43,483 bases of DNA from Aquicoccus porphyridii (GTDB taxonomy: Bacteria; Pseudomonadota; Alphaproteobacteria; Rhodobacterales; Rhodobacteraceae): positions 1 to 43,483 of the forward strand of contig NZ_VINQ01000024.1 in the NCBI RefSeq assembly GCF_008369105.1, in the 5' to 3' direction. The notes under the pieces are model-generated. The model made no database searches. It had not been told where the DNA came from and worked only from the letters and a program-made list of their open reading frames with translations. Numbering within the stretch: position 1 is the stretch's first letter; each line of letters starts with the position of its first letter. Of the stretch, positions 8,663-17,373 are shown piece after piece. The position numbers and the translations under genes were made by a program.

Positions 8663-9149
8663 TGGATTGCAGCACCGTCCTGACGCGGCCCTCCATCCGG
8701 GCAGTGCCGTCACGGGTATCGACCGTCATCCGGTCGGCAGTGAGCGTCGATTGCCCCTGCATCAGGAGCACGTCGCCCTGCATGAAGATCGTGCCGCTTT
8801 CGACCGAGTAATCGGCATTGGCGGCCTCGGCGGCATCGTCGCCCGACACCAGCGTGACGCCGCCCGACGCCTTGAGCCGCTGGATGCGGTTTCCGGCCTC
8901 GTCATAGAACACCTCGACCTTGGGGGCGGCGAGGCGCATTTCGCCCTGCACGATCAACACGTCGCCGGTAAAGATCGCGGTGCCGTCATCCTGATCGACC
9001 GAGAGGCTTTCGGCGGTGACCTCGACCGGTTGGGAGGGGTCCTGTTCGACATTGCCAAAGGCGATCTCGGCCCCCTGTGCAGCCGCGATCACGGGCAGGA
9101 GGGCAAGGCAGAGGGCAGCGGCGAGAGGGCGTAAAAGCGTTTTGGTCAC
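8655..9149 (-). CDS. lptA: LPS transport periplasmic protein
   Basis: A 164-residue periplasmic bridge protein that carries LPS between inner and outer membrane. It begins with a signal peptide (TKTLLRPLAAALCLALLP, cleavage likely after AAA-Q) and then the OstA/LptA beta-jellyroll: EVTAESLSVDQDDGTAIFTG, later GDVLLMQGQSTLTADRMTVD. A GTG start at 9149 is inferred: the track of residues before it is not signal-like, AAGGAA precedes it, and it lies four bases after the lptC stop. It overlaps lptB by eight bases, so the three lpt genes form one translational unit. Confidence 0.9.
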   Translation of the reverse strand: MTKTLLRPLAAALCLALLPVIAAAQGAEIAFGNVEQDPSQPVEVTAESLSVDQDDGTAIFTGDVLIVQGEMRLAAPKVEVFYDEAGNRIQRLKASGGVTLVSGDDAAEAANADYSVESGTIFMQGDVLLMQGQSTLTADRMTVDTRDGTARMEGRVRTVLQSND

Positions 9150-9153
9150 TGGA

Positions 9154-9768
9154 TTATTCCTTGGTATCCTGCGGATCATATAGCAGTTTGACACCATCGG
9201 TGAAGAGCAGCCGTGCATTTTCGCCGTTCTCATCCGTGGTCAGCAACATACGCCCGGCGGTGAAATCCCCCGGTGGCCCGGTTCCCGCGACCGCGCCGGG
9301 GGTTTCGGCGTGGATCGTGCGCATGCCGGAAATCAGGTGCTCGGTCGTGATTTCATAGCCCGTGGAGCTTGTCACCACGACATCGCCGCTCAGCTCGGCC
9401 CGGTCACGCCGCTGATCGACGATCCCTTCCTCGGCGGTGAAGGTGATCGTCGCGCCGCTGGCGAAAGTGATCCGGGCAGAGAGCGTGTCGGCAAGACCGC
9501 GCGACGGGTTCTCGGGGTCGGGACGGGCCGAGGAGGAGCGGAACAGGATCAGGTCGCCCTGTTCCGTGGCCCCGGCGAATTCGGGCGCGGTGACCCGTTC
9601 GTCACGCGCCCGTTCACGCAGGTCGATGGTGGTAAAGGGGATCGTGGTCGCCGGGTCGATATTGCGCGACAGGAGAAACAGCGTGGAGAGAATGCCCAGC
9701 GCGGCCAGCGGCAGCAGGATCTTGAGCCACGCGACGAGGCGCGAATAGAAATCGCCCCGCCCGAACAT
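9154..9768 (-). CDS. lptC: LPS export system protein LptC
   Basis: A 204-residue bitopic inner-membrane protein that receives LPS from LptBFG and passes it to LptA. One membrane segment lies near residues 14-33 (AWLKILLPLAALGILSTLFLL), then a periplasmic jellyroll with repeated beta strands (ARITFASGATITFTAEEG, GYEITTEHLISGM). Sequence conservation in LptC is low, so the call rests on the fold pattern plus the position between kdsD and lptA. The ATG at 9768 starts one base before the kdsD stop codon ends, showing coupling. Confidence 0.88.
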   Translation of the reverse strand: MFGRGDFYSRLVAWLKILLPLAALGILSTLFLLSRNIDPATTIPFTTIDLRERARDERVTAPEFAGATEQGDLILFRSSSARPDPENPSRGLADTLSARITFASGATITFTAEEGIVDQRRDRAELSGDVVVTSSTGYEITTEHLISGMRTIHAETPGAVAGTGPPGDFTAGRMLLTTDENGENARLLFTDGVKLLYDPQDTKE

Positions 9769-9769
9769 C

Positions 9770-10738
9770 TCAGCCCAGCCCGATGCGCAGGCAATCATGG
9801 ATATGGATCAGCCCTAGAGGCCGACCGCCATTGCCCGCGTCGGTGACGAAAAGACAGGTGATCTTGGCCGCGTTCATCACCGCGACCGCCTCTTCGGCCA
9901 GCGCCTCGGGGGCGATGGTGCGGGGGGTTCGGGTCATCACGTCACCGGCCTTGTGATCGAGAAGCCCGGCCATGTGACGGCGCAAATCGCCATCGGTGAT
10001 GATGCCGTCGAGCAGACCGCCCGCGTCGGTGACACCGACCACGCCAAAGCCCTTGCTGCTGATTTCGAGAAGCGCGTCGGTCATGGGGGTTTCACCGGTG
10101 ACCAGCGGCAGCGCAGCGCCGGCATGCATCAGGTCGCGCACCCGGCTGAGCCGCGCGCCCAGCTTGCCGCCGGGATGAAACTCGCGGAAATGCTCGGGGG
10201 TGAAGGCGCGGTGCTCCATCAGCGCGACGGCCAGCGCATCGCCCAGCGCAAGGGTCATGGTCGTGGTGGAGGTGGGCACGACGCCGGTGCCGCAGGCCTC
10301 GTCCGCCGGGGGCAGGACGATGGCGACATCGGCCTGTTTGAGAAGCGTGGAGTGCGCATGCGAGGCAACCCCGATCATCGGGATCGAAAAGCGCCGGGTA
10401 TAGGCGATCATGTCGGCCAGTTCGGGCGTTTCGCCGGAGTTCGAGAGCATCAGCACCACGTCGCCCTGCACCATCATGCCCAGATCGCCGTGGCTGGCCT
10501 CGGCGGGGTGGACGAATTGCGCGGGCGTGCCGGTGCTGGCCAGCGTCGCCGCGATCTTGCGCGCGACGTGGCCGGATTTGCCCATGCCCGAGACGATCAC
10601 GCGGCCCCGAACGGCCAGCATGAGGTCAATCGCGGCGGCAAATCCATCGTCGAGCCCGTCGGCCAGCATGCTCAGCGCGTCGGCCTCGGTGCGGATCACG
10701 CGCCGCGCGGTGGCGAGGAATGTTTCATGGTCGGTCAT
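9770..10738 (-). CDS. kdsD: Arabinose-5-phosphate isomerase
   Basis: A 322-residue cytoplasmic enzyme that converts ribulose-5-phosphate to arabinose-5-phosphate, the first step to Kdo for the LPS core. The SIS domain covers residues 40-175 with GMGKSGHVARKIA (51-63), HGDLGM (83-88) and SNSGETPEL (99-107). Two CBS domains follow (about 200-320). The ATG at 10738 overlaps the rnd stop as ATGA, and the residues upstream of it (on the open frame) lack family similarity. Genetic linkage to lptCAB fits LPS biosynthesis. Confidence 0.94.
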   Translation of the reverse strand: MTDHETFLATARRVIRTEADALSMLADGLDDGFAAAIDLMLAVRGRVIVSGMGKSGHVARKIAATLASTGTPAQFVHPAEASHGDLGMMVQGDVVLMLSNSGETPELADMIAYTRRFSIPMIGVASHAHSTLLKQADVAIVLPPADEACGTGVVPTSTTTMTLALGDALAVALMEHRAFTPEHFREFHPGGKLGARLSRVRDLMHAGAALPLVTGETPMTDALLEISSKGFGVVGVTDAGGLLDGIITDGDLRRHMAGLLDHKAGDVMTRTPRTIAPEALAEEAVAVMNAAKITCLFVTDAGNGGRPLGLIHIHDCLRIGLG

Positions 10739-11349
10739 GTGTGGGCAAAGATATCCGTTTCCGGCCAGCCCGCCAGATCGAGTTCGGCGCGGGTTGGCAG
10801 GAAGCGGAAACATGCCTGTGCGATCTCGGTGCGGCCTTCGCGGGCAAGCCGCTCTTCGAGTTTTTCGCGCAGGGCGTGGAGATAGAGCACATCCGAGGCG
10901 GCGTAATCAAGCTGGGCCTCGCTCAGCTCTTCGGCACCCCAGTCGGACATCTGCTGTTGCTTGGAGATGTCCACGCCCAGCAATTCCTGCAACAAGTGCT
11001 TGAGCCCATGGCGGTCGGTGTAGGTGCGCACCAGCTTCGAGGCGATCTTGGTGCAGTAGACCGGCGCGGTCATCACGCCGAATGTGTGCAGCAAGACGGC
11101 GATATCGAACCGGCCGAAATGGAAGAGCTTGAGCACGTCCGGGTTGGACAACATCGCGGTCAGGTTGGGTGCCTCGGTCTGGCCCTTCATGATCTGGACG
11201 AGATGGGCGTCGCCATCGCCGCCCGACATCTGCACGAGGCAAAGCCGGTCACGATGGGGGTTGAGGCCCATGGTTTCACAGTCGATCGCGACGACCAGAC
11301 CGATATCGAGCCCGTCGGGAAGGTCGCCATTATAGAGATGGTTGGCCAT
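10735..11349 (-). CDS. rnd: Ribonuclease D, short form (DEDD exonuclease)
   Basis: A 204-residue 3'-5' exoribonuclease of the DEDDy group. The metal-binding residues are visible: D23 and E25 in AIDCETMGLNP, D82 in FHFGRFDIAVL, and Y149/D153 in YAASDVLYL. It has only the catalytic domain; the HRDC domains of the longer E. coli enzyme are missing, which is usual for alphaproteobacterial homologues found beside kdsD. The ATG at 11349 gives the normal N-terminus. The Shine-Dalgarno is weak. Coupled to kdsD by a 4-base overlap. Confidence 0.92.
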   Translation of the reverse strand: MANHLYNGDLPDGLDIGLVVAIDCETMGLNPHRDRLCLVQMSGGDGDAHLVQIMKGQTEAPNLTAMLSNPDVLKLFHFGRFDIAVLLHTFGVMTAPVYCTKIASKLVRTYTDRHGLKHLLQELLGVDISKQQQMSDWGAEELSEAQLDYAASDVLYLHALREKLEERLAREGRTEIAQACFRFLPTRAELDLAGWPETDIFAHT

Positions 11350-11451
11350 GTGGGTTGCGCCTCTGGCTGTCAAGTGTGGCCCCGTCGGGCCGTTGGGGTC
11401 TTATCAGATGTGGCCCGGACGAGATCAAGGGGCGAGTTCGGCGGCCCGCAC

Positions 11452-12750
11452 TCAGCCCTTGGCCGCCTGTGACGCAAGCGCGCGAATCTCGGAGGACAGG
11501 GCAATGTCGCCGGTATTGGCATAGGATTGGTGATTGGTCTCGATCCGGCTGTCATCATAGAGGTAATTGACCATGGCCCCCCATGAATTCGCCATGCCGC
11601 GCGGGCTCGCGTCGGCCTCGGCATGGGCGTGGGCAAGGATCGCACCGTTGCCGAGATGGAAATGCGCAACCGGATCGAGCGCGCCACCGCTCGCCCGGTG
11701 GGCACGGGTGAGGTACAGCGCTGTCACCTCGCGCAGCGTTGCGGGATCGGGGGGCGTGTCACCTTCCAGTTCGGACAGAGTCTTGCGCAGGCGTTTGGGA
11801 ATGAGCCCTTCCTCGGTCTGCATCTCCTCGCCCACCCAGCGGCGCAGGCCCGGGACCGGCGAGAGGGTGACAAAGGTCGCAAGCTGCTCCATGTCGCGGC
11901 GCAATTCCTCGACGACCTGCTTGATCAGGAAATTGCCGAAGGAAATGCCGCGCAGACCGACATGGCAATTCGAGATCGAATAGAACACCGCGACCCGGGC
12001 CTTTTCCGGCGGGATGCGGTCACGGTCGCGGTCGAGGATCGGACCGATGGCCTTGGGGATGTCGCGGGTCAGCGCGATCTCGACAAAGATCAGCGGATCG
12101 TCGGGCATGGCCGGGTGGAAAAAGGCGAAAAGCCGCCGGTCGGGATCACCGACGCGCTGGCGCAGATCATCCCAGCCGCGAATCTCGTGTACCGCCTCGT
12201 AGGTGATGATGTTCTCCAGCACGTTCGCGGGCGTGCGCCAGTCGATCCGGCGCAGTTCGAGAAAGCCGCGGGTGAACCACGAGGCAAAGAGGTGGCGGAA
12301 GTCCTGATCGAGACTGGCCAGCGCCGGGTCGGAGCGGGTGTCGCGCAGCAACTCGGCCCGCAGCCGCACCAGCCGGGCGGTGGCGCCGGGCACGCGGTTG
12401 AAGGCGCGGATGAGTCCCTGTGACCGGGGTTCGGCGGCGAAATGCAACCGCCGTGCGGCCGCGACATCACCGGGGACGTAGGTGGAGAGCGCATGTTGCA
12501 GCCGGGTTTCATCAGGCCCGAATTCGGCGGCGATACGGGAAAACGCGGCGCGGCGGTCCTCGGGCGTGGCCTGTTCCAGACGGTCGAGGATATGGCGCGC
12601 AAGAACGAGGCCCGACACCTCGCTGCGGGTGTCGAGCAGGGAGTGGCACATATCCACCGGGTCTTCGCCAGCGCGCGTCCGGCCAAGCACGCCAAGGCCC
12701 GATCCGGCAAGGCGGCGGAACATATCGCTGATGAATCTGGTCTCGGGCAT
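11452..12750 (-). CDS. Malonyl-CoA decarboxylase
   Basis: A 432-residue enzyme that converts malonyl-CoA to acetyl-CoA and CO2. The all-helical N-terminal domain comes first, then the GNAT-like catalytic domain with YSISNCHVGLRGISFGN (257-273; the Ser of YSIS is the family's catalytic residue) and DPVAHFHLGNGAIL (around 360-373; catalytic His). The end GAMVNYLYD is also typical. The ATG at 12750 has AGGA nine bases upstream; an open frame extends 17 codons further. It lies 146 bases downstream of a TRAP permease gene on the same strand, so a malonate or malonyl-generating substrate for that transporter is plausible but unproven. Confidence 0.93.
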   Translation of the reverse strand: MPETRFISDMFRRLAGSGLGVLGRTRAGEDPVDMCHSLLDTRSEVSGLVLARHILDRLEQATPEDRRAAFSRIAAEFGPDETRLQHALSTYVPGDVAAARRLHFAAEPRSQGLIRAFNRVPGATARLVRLRAELLRDTRSDPALASLDQDFRHLFASWFTRGFLELRRIDWRTPANVLENIITYEAVHEIRGWDDLRQRVGDPDRRLFAFFHPAMPDDPLIFVEIALTRDIPKAIGPILDRDRDRIPPEKARVAVFYSISNCHVGLRGISFGNFLIKQVVEELRRDMEQLATFVTLSPVPGLRRWVGEEMQTEEGLIPKRLRKTLSELEGDTPPDPATLREVTALYLTRAHRASGGALDPVAHFHLGNGAILAHAHAEADASPRGMANSWGAMVNYLYDDSRIETNHQSYANTGDIALSSEIRALASQAAKG

Positions 12751-12896
12751 GGTCGCAATCCTGTCTGAGTCGGCGCGACTATATTGCGCATGGTCGGGCA
12801 CGTCACCCGGTCATGGCGACAGAAGACGTTCTCACGGGACAGCCCCCAGATCTTGCGCCCGAAAAGCCGGCGCTACTGTTCGCGCCCGGTTCTGAA

Positions 12897-14210
12897 TCAC
12901 CCGTAGAACAGGGTCGGCAGGTAAAGCGCAATCTGGGGGAACAGCACGATGATCAGGACACCCAGAAGCGTGACCAGAACATACGGAATGACCGAGACAT
13001 AGATGTCGCCCATCGTCACGCCCGGAGGCGCCACGCCCTTGAGATAGAACAGGTTGAAGCCAAAGGGCGGGGTCATGTACCCCACTTCCATCATCAGGAT
13101 GAACAGGATACCGAACCAGATCGGATCAAACCCGGCCGCTTGCACGACGGGCAGGAAAACCGGCAGGGTGATCAGCATGATCCCGACCGGGTCCAGCACC
13201 ATGCCGAAGAAGAACAGCACCACCAGCATGAAGAACAGCGCGCCCCATTCACCGCCGGGGATATAGCTCATCAGGTTGGCGATCAGGCTCTGTGCGCCAA
13301 GCGCCGTGTAAGCGGCGGAAAACGCGTGGGCGGCGAACAGTATCCACATGATCAGCGCAGTCAGTTTCAGCGTGGAAATCGCGGCGTCGTGGATCACCCG
13401 CCAGGACAGTTGACCATTCACCAGCGTGGCCACCAGCGACCCGAACACGCCGATCGCGGCGGCCTCGGTCGGGGTGGCGAAACCGCCAAAGATCGCACCC
13501 AGAACGAATGTGACGATCATGATCGGCAGGATCACCGCGCGCAGCGAGCGGAGCTTCTCGGGCCAGCTTGCGCGTTCATCCAGCGGCAGGGCCGGGCCCA
13601 TCTCGGGCTGTAGCCAGCAGCGCGTGCCGATATAGAACGACACCAGGACGAACAGCAGGAGCCCCGGCCCCACGCCTGCAGCGAACATCCGGCCCACCGA
13701 CACTTCGGTCAGCAGCGAATAGAGCACCATCAGGATCGAGGGCGGGATCAGGATACCCCACCCCCCACCGGCATTGATGGCGCCAAGGGCAAGTTTCTTG
13801 TCATAGCCACGTTCGAGCATCTTGGGCAGGGCGATGGTGCCCATGGTGACGACGGCCGCGCCGGAAATGCCCGACATCGCGGCAAAGATCACGCAGATCA
13901 CCACCGTCCCGATGGCCAGCCCGCCGCGCAGCCCGCCAAACCATTGATGCATCATGCTATACAGGTCGTTGGCGACCCCGGATCGCTCCAGCAGGATCGC
14001 CATGAAGACGAATAACGGGATCGCCATCAAGGTGGGCGATTGCATGGTCGACCACATCTTGGACGCCAGCAGGTAGAACCCGATCGAGCCCAGTTCGAAA
14101 TAGAGGAATACGACCGAAACACCGCCCAGCACGAAGGCCAGCGGCGCACCCATCATCAGGAACACAAGCAGGCAGCCAAAGAACAGCAGGGTCAGAAGTT
14201 CGACGCTCAT
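12897..14210 (-). CDS. TRAP transporter large permease (DctM family)
   Basis: A 437-residue integral membrane protein with about 12 hydrophobic segments, the ion-coupled translocation subunit of a TRAP importer. Family hallmarks are GALFLMMGAPLAFVLGG-like N-terminus, the glycine-rich INAGGGWGILIPPSILMVLY and the end FGFNLFYLKGVAPPGVTMGDIY. Its ATG overlaps the stop of the small permease as ATGA. It belongs to the operon dctP-dctQ-dctM followed by malonyl-CoA decarboxylase. The 146-base gap to that gene shows no strong terminator, so read-through is likely. Confidence 0.95.
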   Translation of the reverse strand: MSVELLTLLFFGCLLVFLMMGAPLAFVLGGVSVVFLYFELGSIGFYLLASKMWSTMQSPTLMAIPLFVFMAILLERSGVANDLYSMMHQWFGGLRGGLAIGTVVICVIFAAMSGISGAAVVTMGTIALPKMLERGYDKKLALGAINAGGGWGILIPPSILMVLYSLLTEVSVGRMFAAGVGPGLLLFVLVSFYIGTRCWLQPEMGPALPLDERASWPEKLRSLRAVILPIMIVTFVLGAIFGGFATPTEAAAIGVFGSLVATLVNGQLSWRVIHDAAISTLKLTALIMWILFAAHAFSAAYTALGAQSLIANLMSYIPGGEWGALFFMLVVLFFFGMVLDPVGIMLITLPVFLPVVQAAGFDPIWFGILFILMMEVGYMTPPFGFNLFYLKGVAPPGVTMGDIYVSVIPYVLVTLLGVLIIVLFPQIALYLPTLFYG

Positions 14211-14773
14211 TTGCCAGCCTCCGGGGTGGTGGTCTCATCGGGGTCCGGGGCGCCCGGCAGGCCGAAAACATCGTCAGGAATGGGTTTGTTCATCAACACC
14301 CGGATATCGGACCACAACCGGATGAACCCCTGAAGCAGCAGCAGGACCGCCGCGACCGGGATCAATGCCTTGGTCGGCCAAAGGGGGGCCTTCCAGACCG
14401 AATTCGACCGCTCCATATCGGCGATGGATTCGGAGGCAATCGTCCAGCCCTGCCACAGCAGAACGCCGACAAACAGGATGAACAGGGGAAAAGTCAGGAT
14501 ATCGAGCAATGCCCGCCGCTTGCGGGCCAGCGCACCATAGAAGATGTCGACATTGACATGCCCGCGCTCTGCCAGAAGATACCCGCCGCCGATGATCGCG
14601 TAGACGCCGAAAATCAACGTAGCCAGTTCCGCCGTCCAGATCGCCGGTTGCCCGACAAGATAGCGCAGGACGACATCGGCCAGCAGCAGGGCAAAGATCA
14701 CGAGAACAGCAAGTGAAGCCCACCGTCCGATGAAACGGTTGATGCGCGTGATCGCGCTGGCCAGAAGGAACAT
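14207..14773 (-). CDS. TRAP transporter small permease (DctQ family)
   Basis: A 188-residue inner-membrane protein with four predicted transmembrane segments. The DctQ pattern is visible in VLLADVVLRYLVGQPAIWTAE-like first loop and GGGYLLAERGHVNVDIFY. It pairs with the DctM subunit. The ATG at 14773 is chosen because AAGGAG precedes it; the open frame continues 28 codons upstream without membrane character. The C-terminal tail (DPDETTTPEAGK) is acidic and cytoplasmic. It overlaps dctM by four bases. Confidence 0.92.
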   Translation of the reverse strand: MFLLASAITRINRFIGRWASLAVLVIFALLLADVVLRYLVGQPAIWTAELATLIFGVYAIIGGGYLLAERGHVNVDIFYGALARKRRALLDILTFPLFILFVGVLLWQGWTIASESIADMERSNSVWKAPLWPTKALIPVAAVLLLLQGFIRLWSDIRVLMNKPIPDDVFGLPGAPDPDETTTPEAGK

Positions 14774-14819
14774 GGCTCCGGCTCCTTGTTGAGTCAGGTT
14801 ACGGGGCGTTTCAGGGGGC

Positions 14820-14850
14820 GCGATGCGGGCCAGAAACCTGCCCGCATCGC
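14820..14850 (-). promoter_or_regulatory. Intercistronic hairpin after the DctP gene
   Basis: GCGATGCGGGC (14820-14830) and its exact complement (14840-14850) form a perfect 11-bp stem with a 9-base loop in the gap between the solute-binding gene and the small permease. No T-tract follows in the direction of transcription, so it is more likely an mRNA 3'-stabilising or partial termination structure than a full terminator. Confidence 0.7.
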
Positions 14851-14863
14851 AAGGCATATGCGA

Positions 14864-15907
14864 TCAGATATAGGAGAGATCGCGCATCAGTGTCGTGTAG
14901 ATATCGGCGGCCTTGGCGGCTTTCTCGCCCTTCTGCCCCTCTGTTTCCAGAATATCGACGGATGCCGCCGCCAACAATTCCAACACGTCATCGGGCAGGT
15001 GCACCACCTCGATCCCGTTGTCGCGGACACCTTCGGCAAGGGCGATGGCTTCCTTGTGCTGGTACTCGGCCGTGCGCAGGAAGAAGCGGCTCTCGATCGT
15101 CTGGGTCAGCACGCTGCGCAGATCGTCGTCGAGATCGTCCAGCGCCTTCTGGTTGAAGATGAAAGAGTCGGTCGTCTGGGCCAGCACCGGCTTGTAGTGG
15201 TATTTGCAGACTTCCCACAGCGACATGGATTGCGCACCGATGGCGGCACCCCAATGCGCCCCGTCGACCACGCCCGAGCTGAGTGCCTGATACAATTCGC
15301 TACCCGGCACGAATTGCGGTGCCGCACCGGCAGCGGCCAGGTAGTCCAGCAAGGTTCCCGACGACCGGATTTTCAGACCCCGGAAATCATCGGCGGATTC
15401 GATCCGCTTGGACAGGGTCATTTCGGTGGGCAGAACCTTTTCCGACATCAGCCGCACACCATCCGAGGCGAGCTCTTCATTCAGCATCGCCTCGAGGCCC
15501 ATATTGGTCACCGCGTGCTGCATTTCCCAGGATTCGCGCAGCGTTCCGGGGATGCCATAGATGAACGATGCGGTTTCCGCCCGGTCCACGATATACGAGG
15601 CGCTGATCGTGCCCATCGGCACCACGCCACGGCGCACGATGTTATAGATGTCCGGTCCGCCGGCAAATTCGCCTGCGCCCAGCAGTTCGAGCTTGAACGC
15701 GCCGTCGGTTCGTTCCTCGACCAGATCGGCGATGACCCCGAGACTGTCGCGGAATGATCCGGACGCCTTGGGCCAATGTGCCTGGACGCGCCACGTCGTC
15801 TTGCCCTGCGCAATCGCCTTGCCAATCAGTGCGGGGGTCGCAACGGTCGCCACCGCGGCACCACGCAGCATGGCGCGGCGGTTCAGTGAGCTTGTGATCT
15901 TGGTCAT
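14864..15907 (-). CDS. TRAP transporter solute-binding protein (DctP family), Tat signal
   Basis: A 347-residue periplasmic binding protein that presents the substrate to DctQM. It begins with a twin-arginine signal (NRRAMLRGAAVATVATPALIG, RR at 10-11), cleavage probably after AIAQ-region. The mature part has the DctP-family core: DDFRGLKIRSSGTLLDYLAAAGA (the conserved Arg in KIR binds the substrate carboxylate in characterised members), then DGAHWGAAIGAQSMSL. Tat export is common for TRAP binding proteins of this clade. It is the first gene of its operon; a 429-base divergent promoter region separates it from the MDR gene. Confidence 0.93.
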   Translation of the reverse strand: MTKITSSLNRRAMLRGAAVATVATPALIGKAIAQGKTTWRVQAHWPKASGSFRDSLGVIADLVEERTDGAFKLELLGAGEFAGGPDIYNIVRRGVVPMGTISASYIVDRAETASFIYGIPGTLRESWEMQHAVTNMGLEAMLNEELASDGVRLMSEKVLPTEMTLSKRIESADDFRGLKIRSSGTLLDYLAAAGAAPQFVPGSELYQALSSGVVDGAHWGAAIGAQSMSLWEVCKYHYKPVLAQTTDSFIFNQKALDDLDDDLRSVLTQTIESRFFLRTAEYQHKEAIALAEGVRDNGIEVVHLPDDVLELLAAASVDILETEGQKGEKAAKAADIYTTLMRDLSYI

Positions 15908-16244
15908 CTTGATATTCCTCCCGGTTTGCAGAAATTCCGCCAGCCGTTCCGGCTGGCAAGGTGTCGCCGCGACGTTGCGCGGTTCTGTCCCCCTTTGGGC
16001 GAAGCGGCCTGAACCTCGGGCCCGCCTCGATCAGATGCCGATCACGGGGGTCATGATCGGCGGCATTTTCACGGAACCCTGAACAGGCCCGCAGACATTT
16101 CGGACAGCGCGTTGCGATTCACCGACCGGCACCCGGAATAGCATTGACGGCGCTTGAAGCGGCCGGGTGTGTTTGTGCGATCCGCCAAGGCCCTGCGAGT
16201 CAGTCGCCCGTGGTTCACAAAGGTCTCCTCCCTTGCGTCGGTAG

Positions 16245-16259
16245 TTCCGCTATGCAAAA
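16245..16259 (+). promoter_or_regulatory. Candidate IclR-family operator, site A
   Basis: TTCCGC-TAT-GCAAAA, an imperfect inverted repeat. The same half-site layout recurs at 20841-20855 and, on the minus strand, at 25782-25796, each time in a divergent promoter of this catabolic region. It lies 18 bases upstream of the -35 element of the MDR gene. Confidence 0.55.
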
Positions 16260-16277
16260 TCGCATTTCGAAATCCGA

Positions 16278-16306
16278 TTGACAAGCTATTTTCTTGGCGA
16301 TCCTAC
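16278..16306 (+). promoter_or_regulatory. Candidate promoter of the MDR oxidoreductase gene
   Basis: TTGACA (16278-16283), 17-base spacer, then TCCTAC (16301-16306), which is a poor -10. The start codon follows at 16337 with AAGGAG at 16325-16330. The perfect -35 and the spacing support the call; the weak -10 suggests dependence on an activator. Confidence 0.45.
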
Positions 16307-16336
16307 TGGGGTCCAGGACATTCGAAGGAGAGCGCA

Positions 16337-17332
16337 ATGAAAGCAATGCTGAGCAAAACCCCCGGTGGACCCGATACACTGGAACTGACCGAACTGCCCG
16401 ATCCCACCCCTGCCAAGGGGCAGCTTCGCATCAGGGTGCGCGCCGCGGGCCTGAACTTTCCCGACACGCTGATCATCCGCGATCTCTATCAATTCAAGCC
16501 CGAACGCCCCTTTGCCCCCGGTGGCGAGGTGGCGGGCGAGGTGGACGCGATTGGCGAAGGCGTCAGCGGCTTTTCCGTCGGCGACCGGGTTCTGGCCACG
16601 ACCGGCCATGGCGGGTTTGCCACCCATGTGGTGATCGAAGCCGACCGCGTGCTGCCGATTCCGGATGCCATGCCGTTCGAGGAAGCCGCCTGCTTCATCT
16701 TTACTTACGGAACGTCACATCACGCGCTCAAAGACCGCGCGGCGCTGCAAAAGGGCGAATCGTTGTTGATCCTGGGGGCCGCCGGGGGTGTGGGCGCCGC
16801 CGCGATCGAGCTGGGCAAGGCGGCAGGCGCGCGGGTGATCGCCGCCGTGTCGTCAGACGACAAGGCCGATTTCTGCCGCGCGATCGGGGCCGATGAAACG
16901 ATCGTCTATCCGCGCCAGATGGACCGTGATGCCCAAAAGGCGTTTTCCAACCGGATCAAGGAACTCTCCGGGGGTGACGGGGTCGACGTGGTTTACGATG
17001 CCGTCGGCGGCGATTACGCCGAACCGGCCCTGCGTGCATTGGCGTGGAAGGGGCGATTCCTGGTGGTGGGCTTTCCAGCCGGTATTCCGAAAATCCCGCT
17101 CAACCTGACCTTGCTCAAGGGCAGCCAGATCGTCGGCGTGTTCTGGGGGGCGGCGGTCCGGCGCGAACCCGAAGGCCACGCCGCGAACATGGCCGATCTG
17201 TTCGCGCTTTACGAAAAGGGTCTGGTCAAGCCACGCATCCACGCCAGCTTTGCCCTTGAAGAGGCCGCGCAGGCGCTGGAGATGATGCAGGACCGCAAGG
17301 TTCAGGGCAAGGTGGTGCTGCGGGTGGAGTGA
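16337..17332 (+). CDS. Zinc-independent MDR, NADPH:quinone oxidoreductase family
   Basis: A 331-residue cytoplasmic medium-chain dehydrogenase/reductase. The N-terminal GroES-like part (MKAMLSKTPGGPDTLELTEL) has no catalytic zinc cysteines; the cofactor domain shows GAAGGVGAA at 147-155, the NADPH motif of zeta-crystallin/Qor proteins. Such enzymes reduce quinones, alkenals or enoyl thioesters. Given the acyl-CoA ligase and dehydrogenase nearby, an enoyl-type reduction in the same pathway is an attractive guess. The ATG at 16337 is fixed by AAGGAGAGCGCA before it; the frame is open 61 codons upstream but that stretch is promoter DNA. Confidence 0.88.
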   Translation: MKAMLSKTPGGPDTLELTELPDPTPAKGQLRIRVRAAGLNFPDTLIIRDLYQFKPERPFAPGGEVAGEVDAIGEGVSGFSVGDRVLATTGHGGFATHVVIEADRVLPIPDAMPFEEAACFIFTYGTSHHALKDRAALQKGESLLILGAAGGVGAAAIELGKAAGARVIAAVSSDDKADFCRAIGADETIVYPRQMDRDAQKAFSNRIKELSGGDGVDVVYDAVGGDYAEPALRALAWKGRFLVVGFPAGIPKIPLNLTLLKGSQIVGVFWGAAVRREPEGHAANMADLFALYEKGLVKPRIHASFALEEAAQALEMMQDRKVQGKVVLRVE

Positions 17333-17333
17333 T

Positions 17334-17360
17334 CCGCCCCGTCAAAAGCGAACGGGGCGG
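17334..17360. terminator. Bidirectional hairpin between convergent genes
   Basis: CCGCCCCGT (17334-17342) pairs perfectly with ACGGGGCGG (17352-17360) across a 9-base loop. It lies between the stops of the MDR gene and the convergent TAXI permease gene. There is no clear T-tract, so termination strength is uncertain. Confidence 0.6.
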
Positions 17361-17373
17361 CGGCCATCGTGGG

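Larger units (their letters stand above)
15908..16336. promoter_or_regulatory. Divergent promoter region between dctP-type and MDR genes
   Basis: 429 bases without a convincing gene. It contains a perfect 8-bp inverted repeat GCCGATCA/TGATCGGC (16037-16044 and 16054-16061, 9-base spacer), the shared operator-like site at 16245-16259, a 10-bp palindrome ATTTCGAAAT (16264-16273) and a plus-strand -35 TTGACA at 16278-16283. The short frames here are not protein-like. Confidence 0.6.

Noticed and set aside
12813-13613. 266-codon plus-strand frame
   Set aside because: Antisense of the first dctM gene; no ribosome site or family similarity.
16069-16284. 71-codon minus-strand frame in the divergent promoter region
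   Set aside because: It overlaps operator-like and promoter elements, lacks a Shine-Dalgarno and resembles nothing known.
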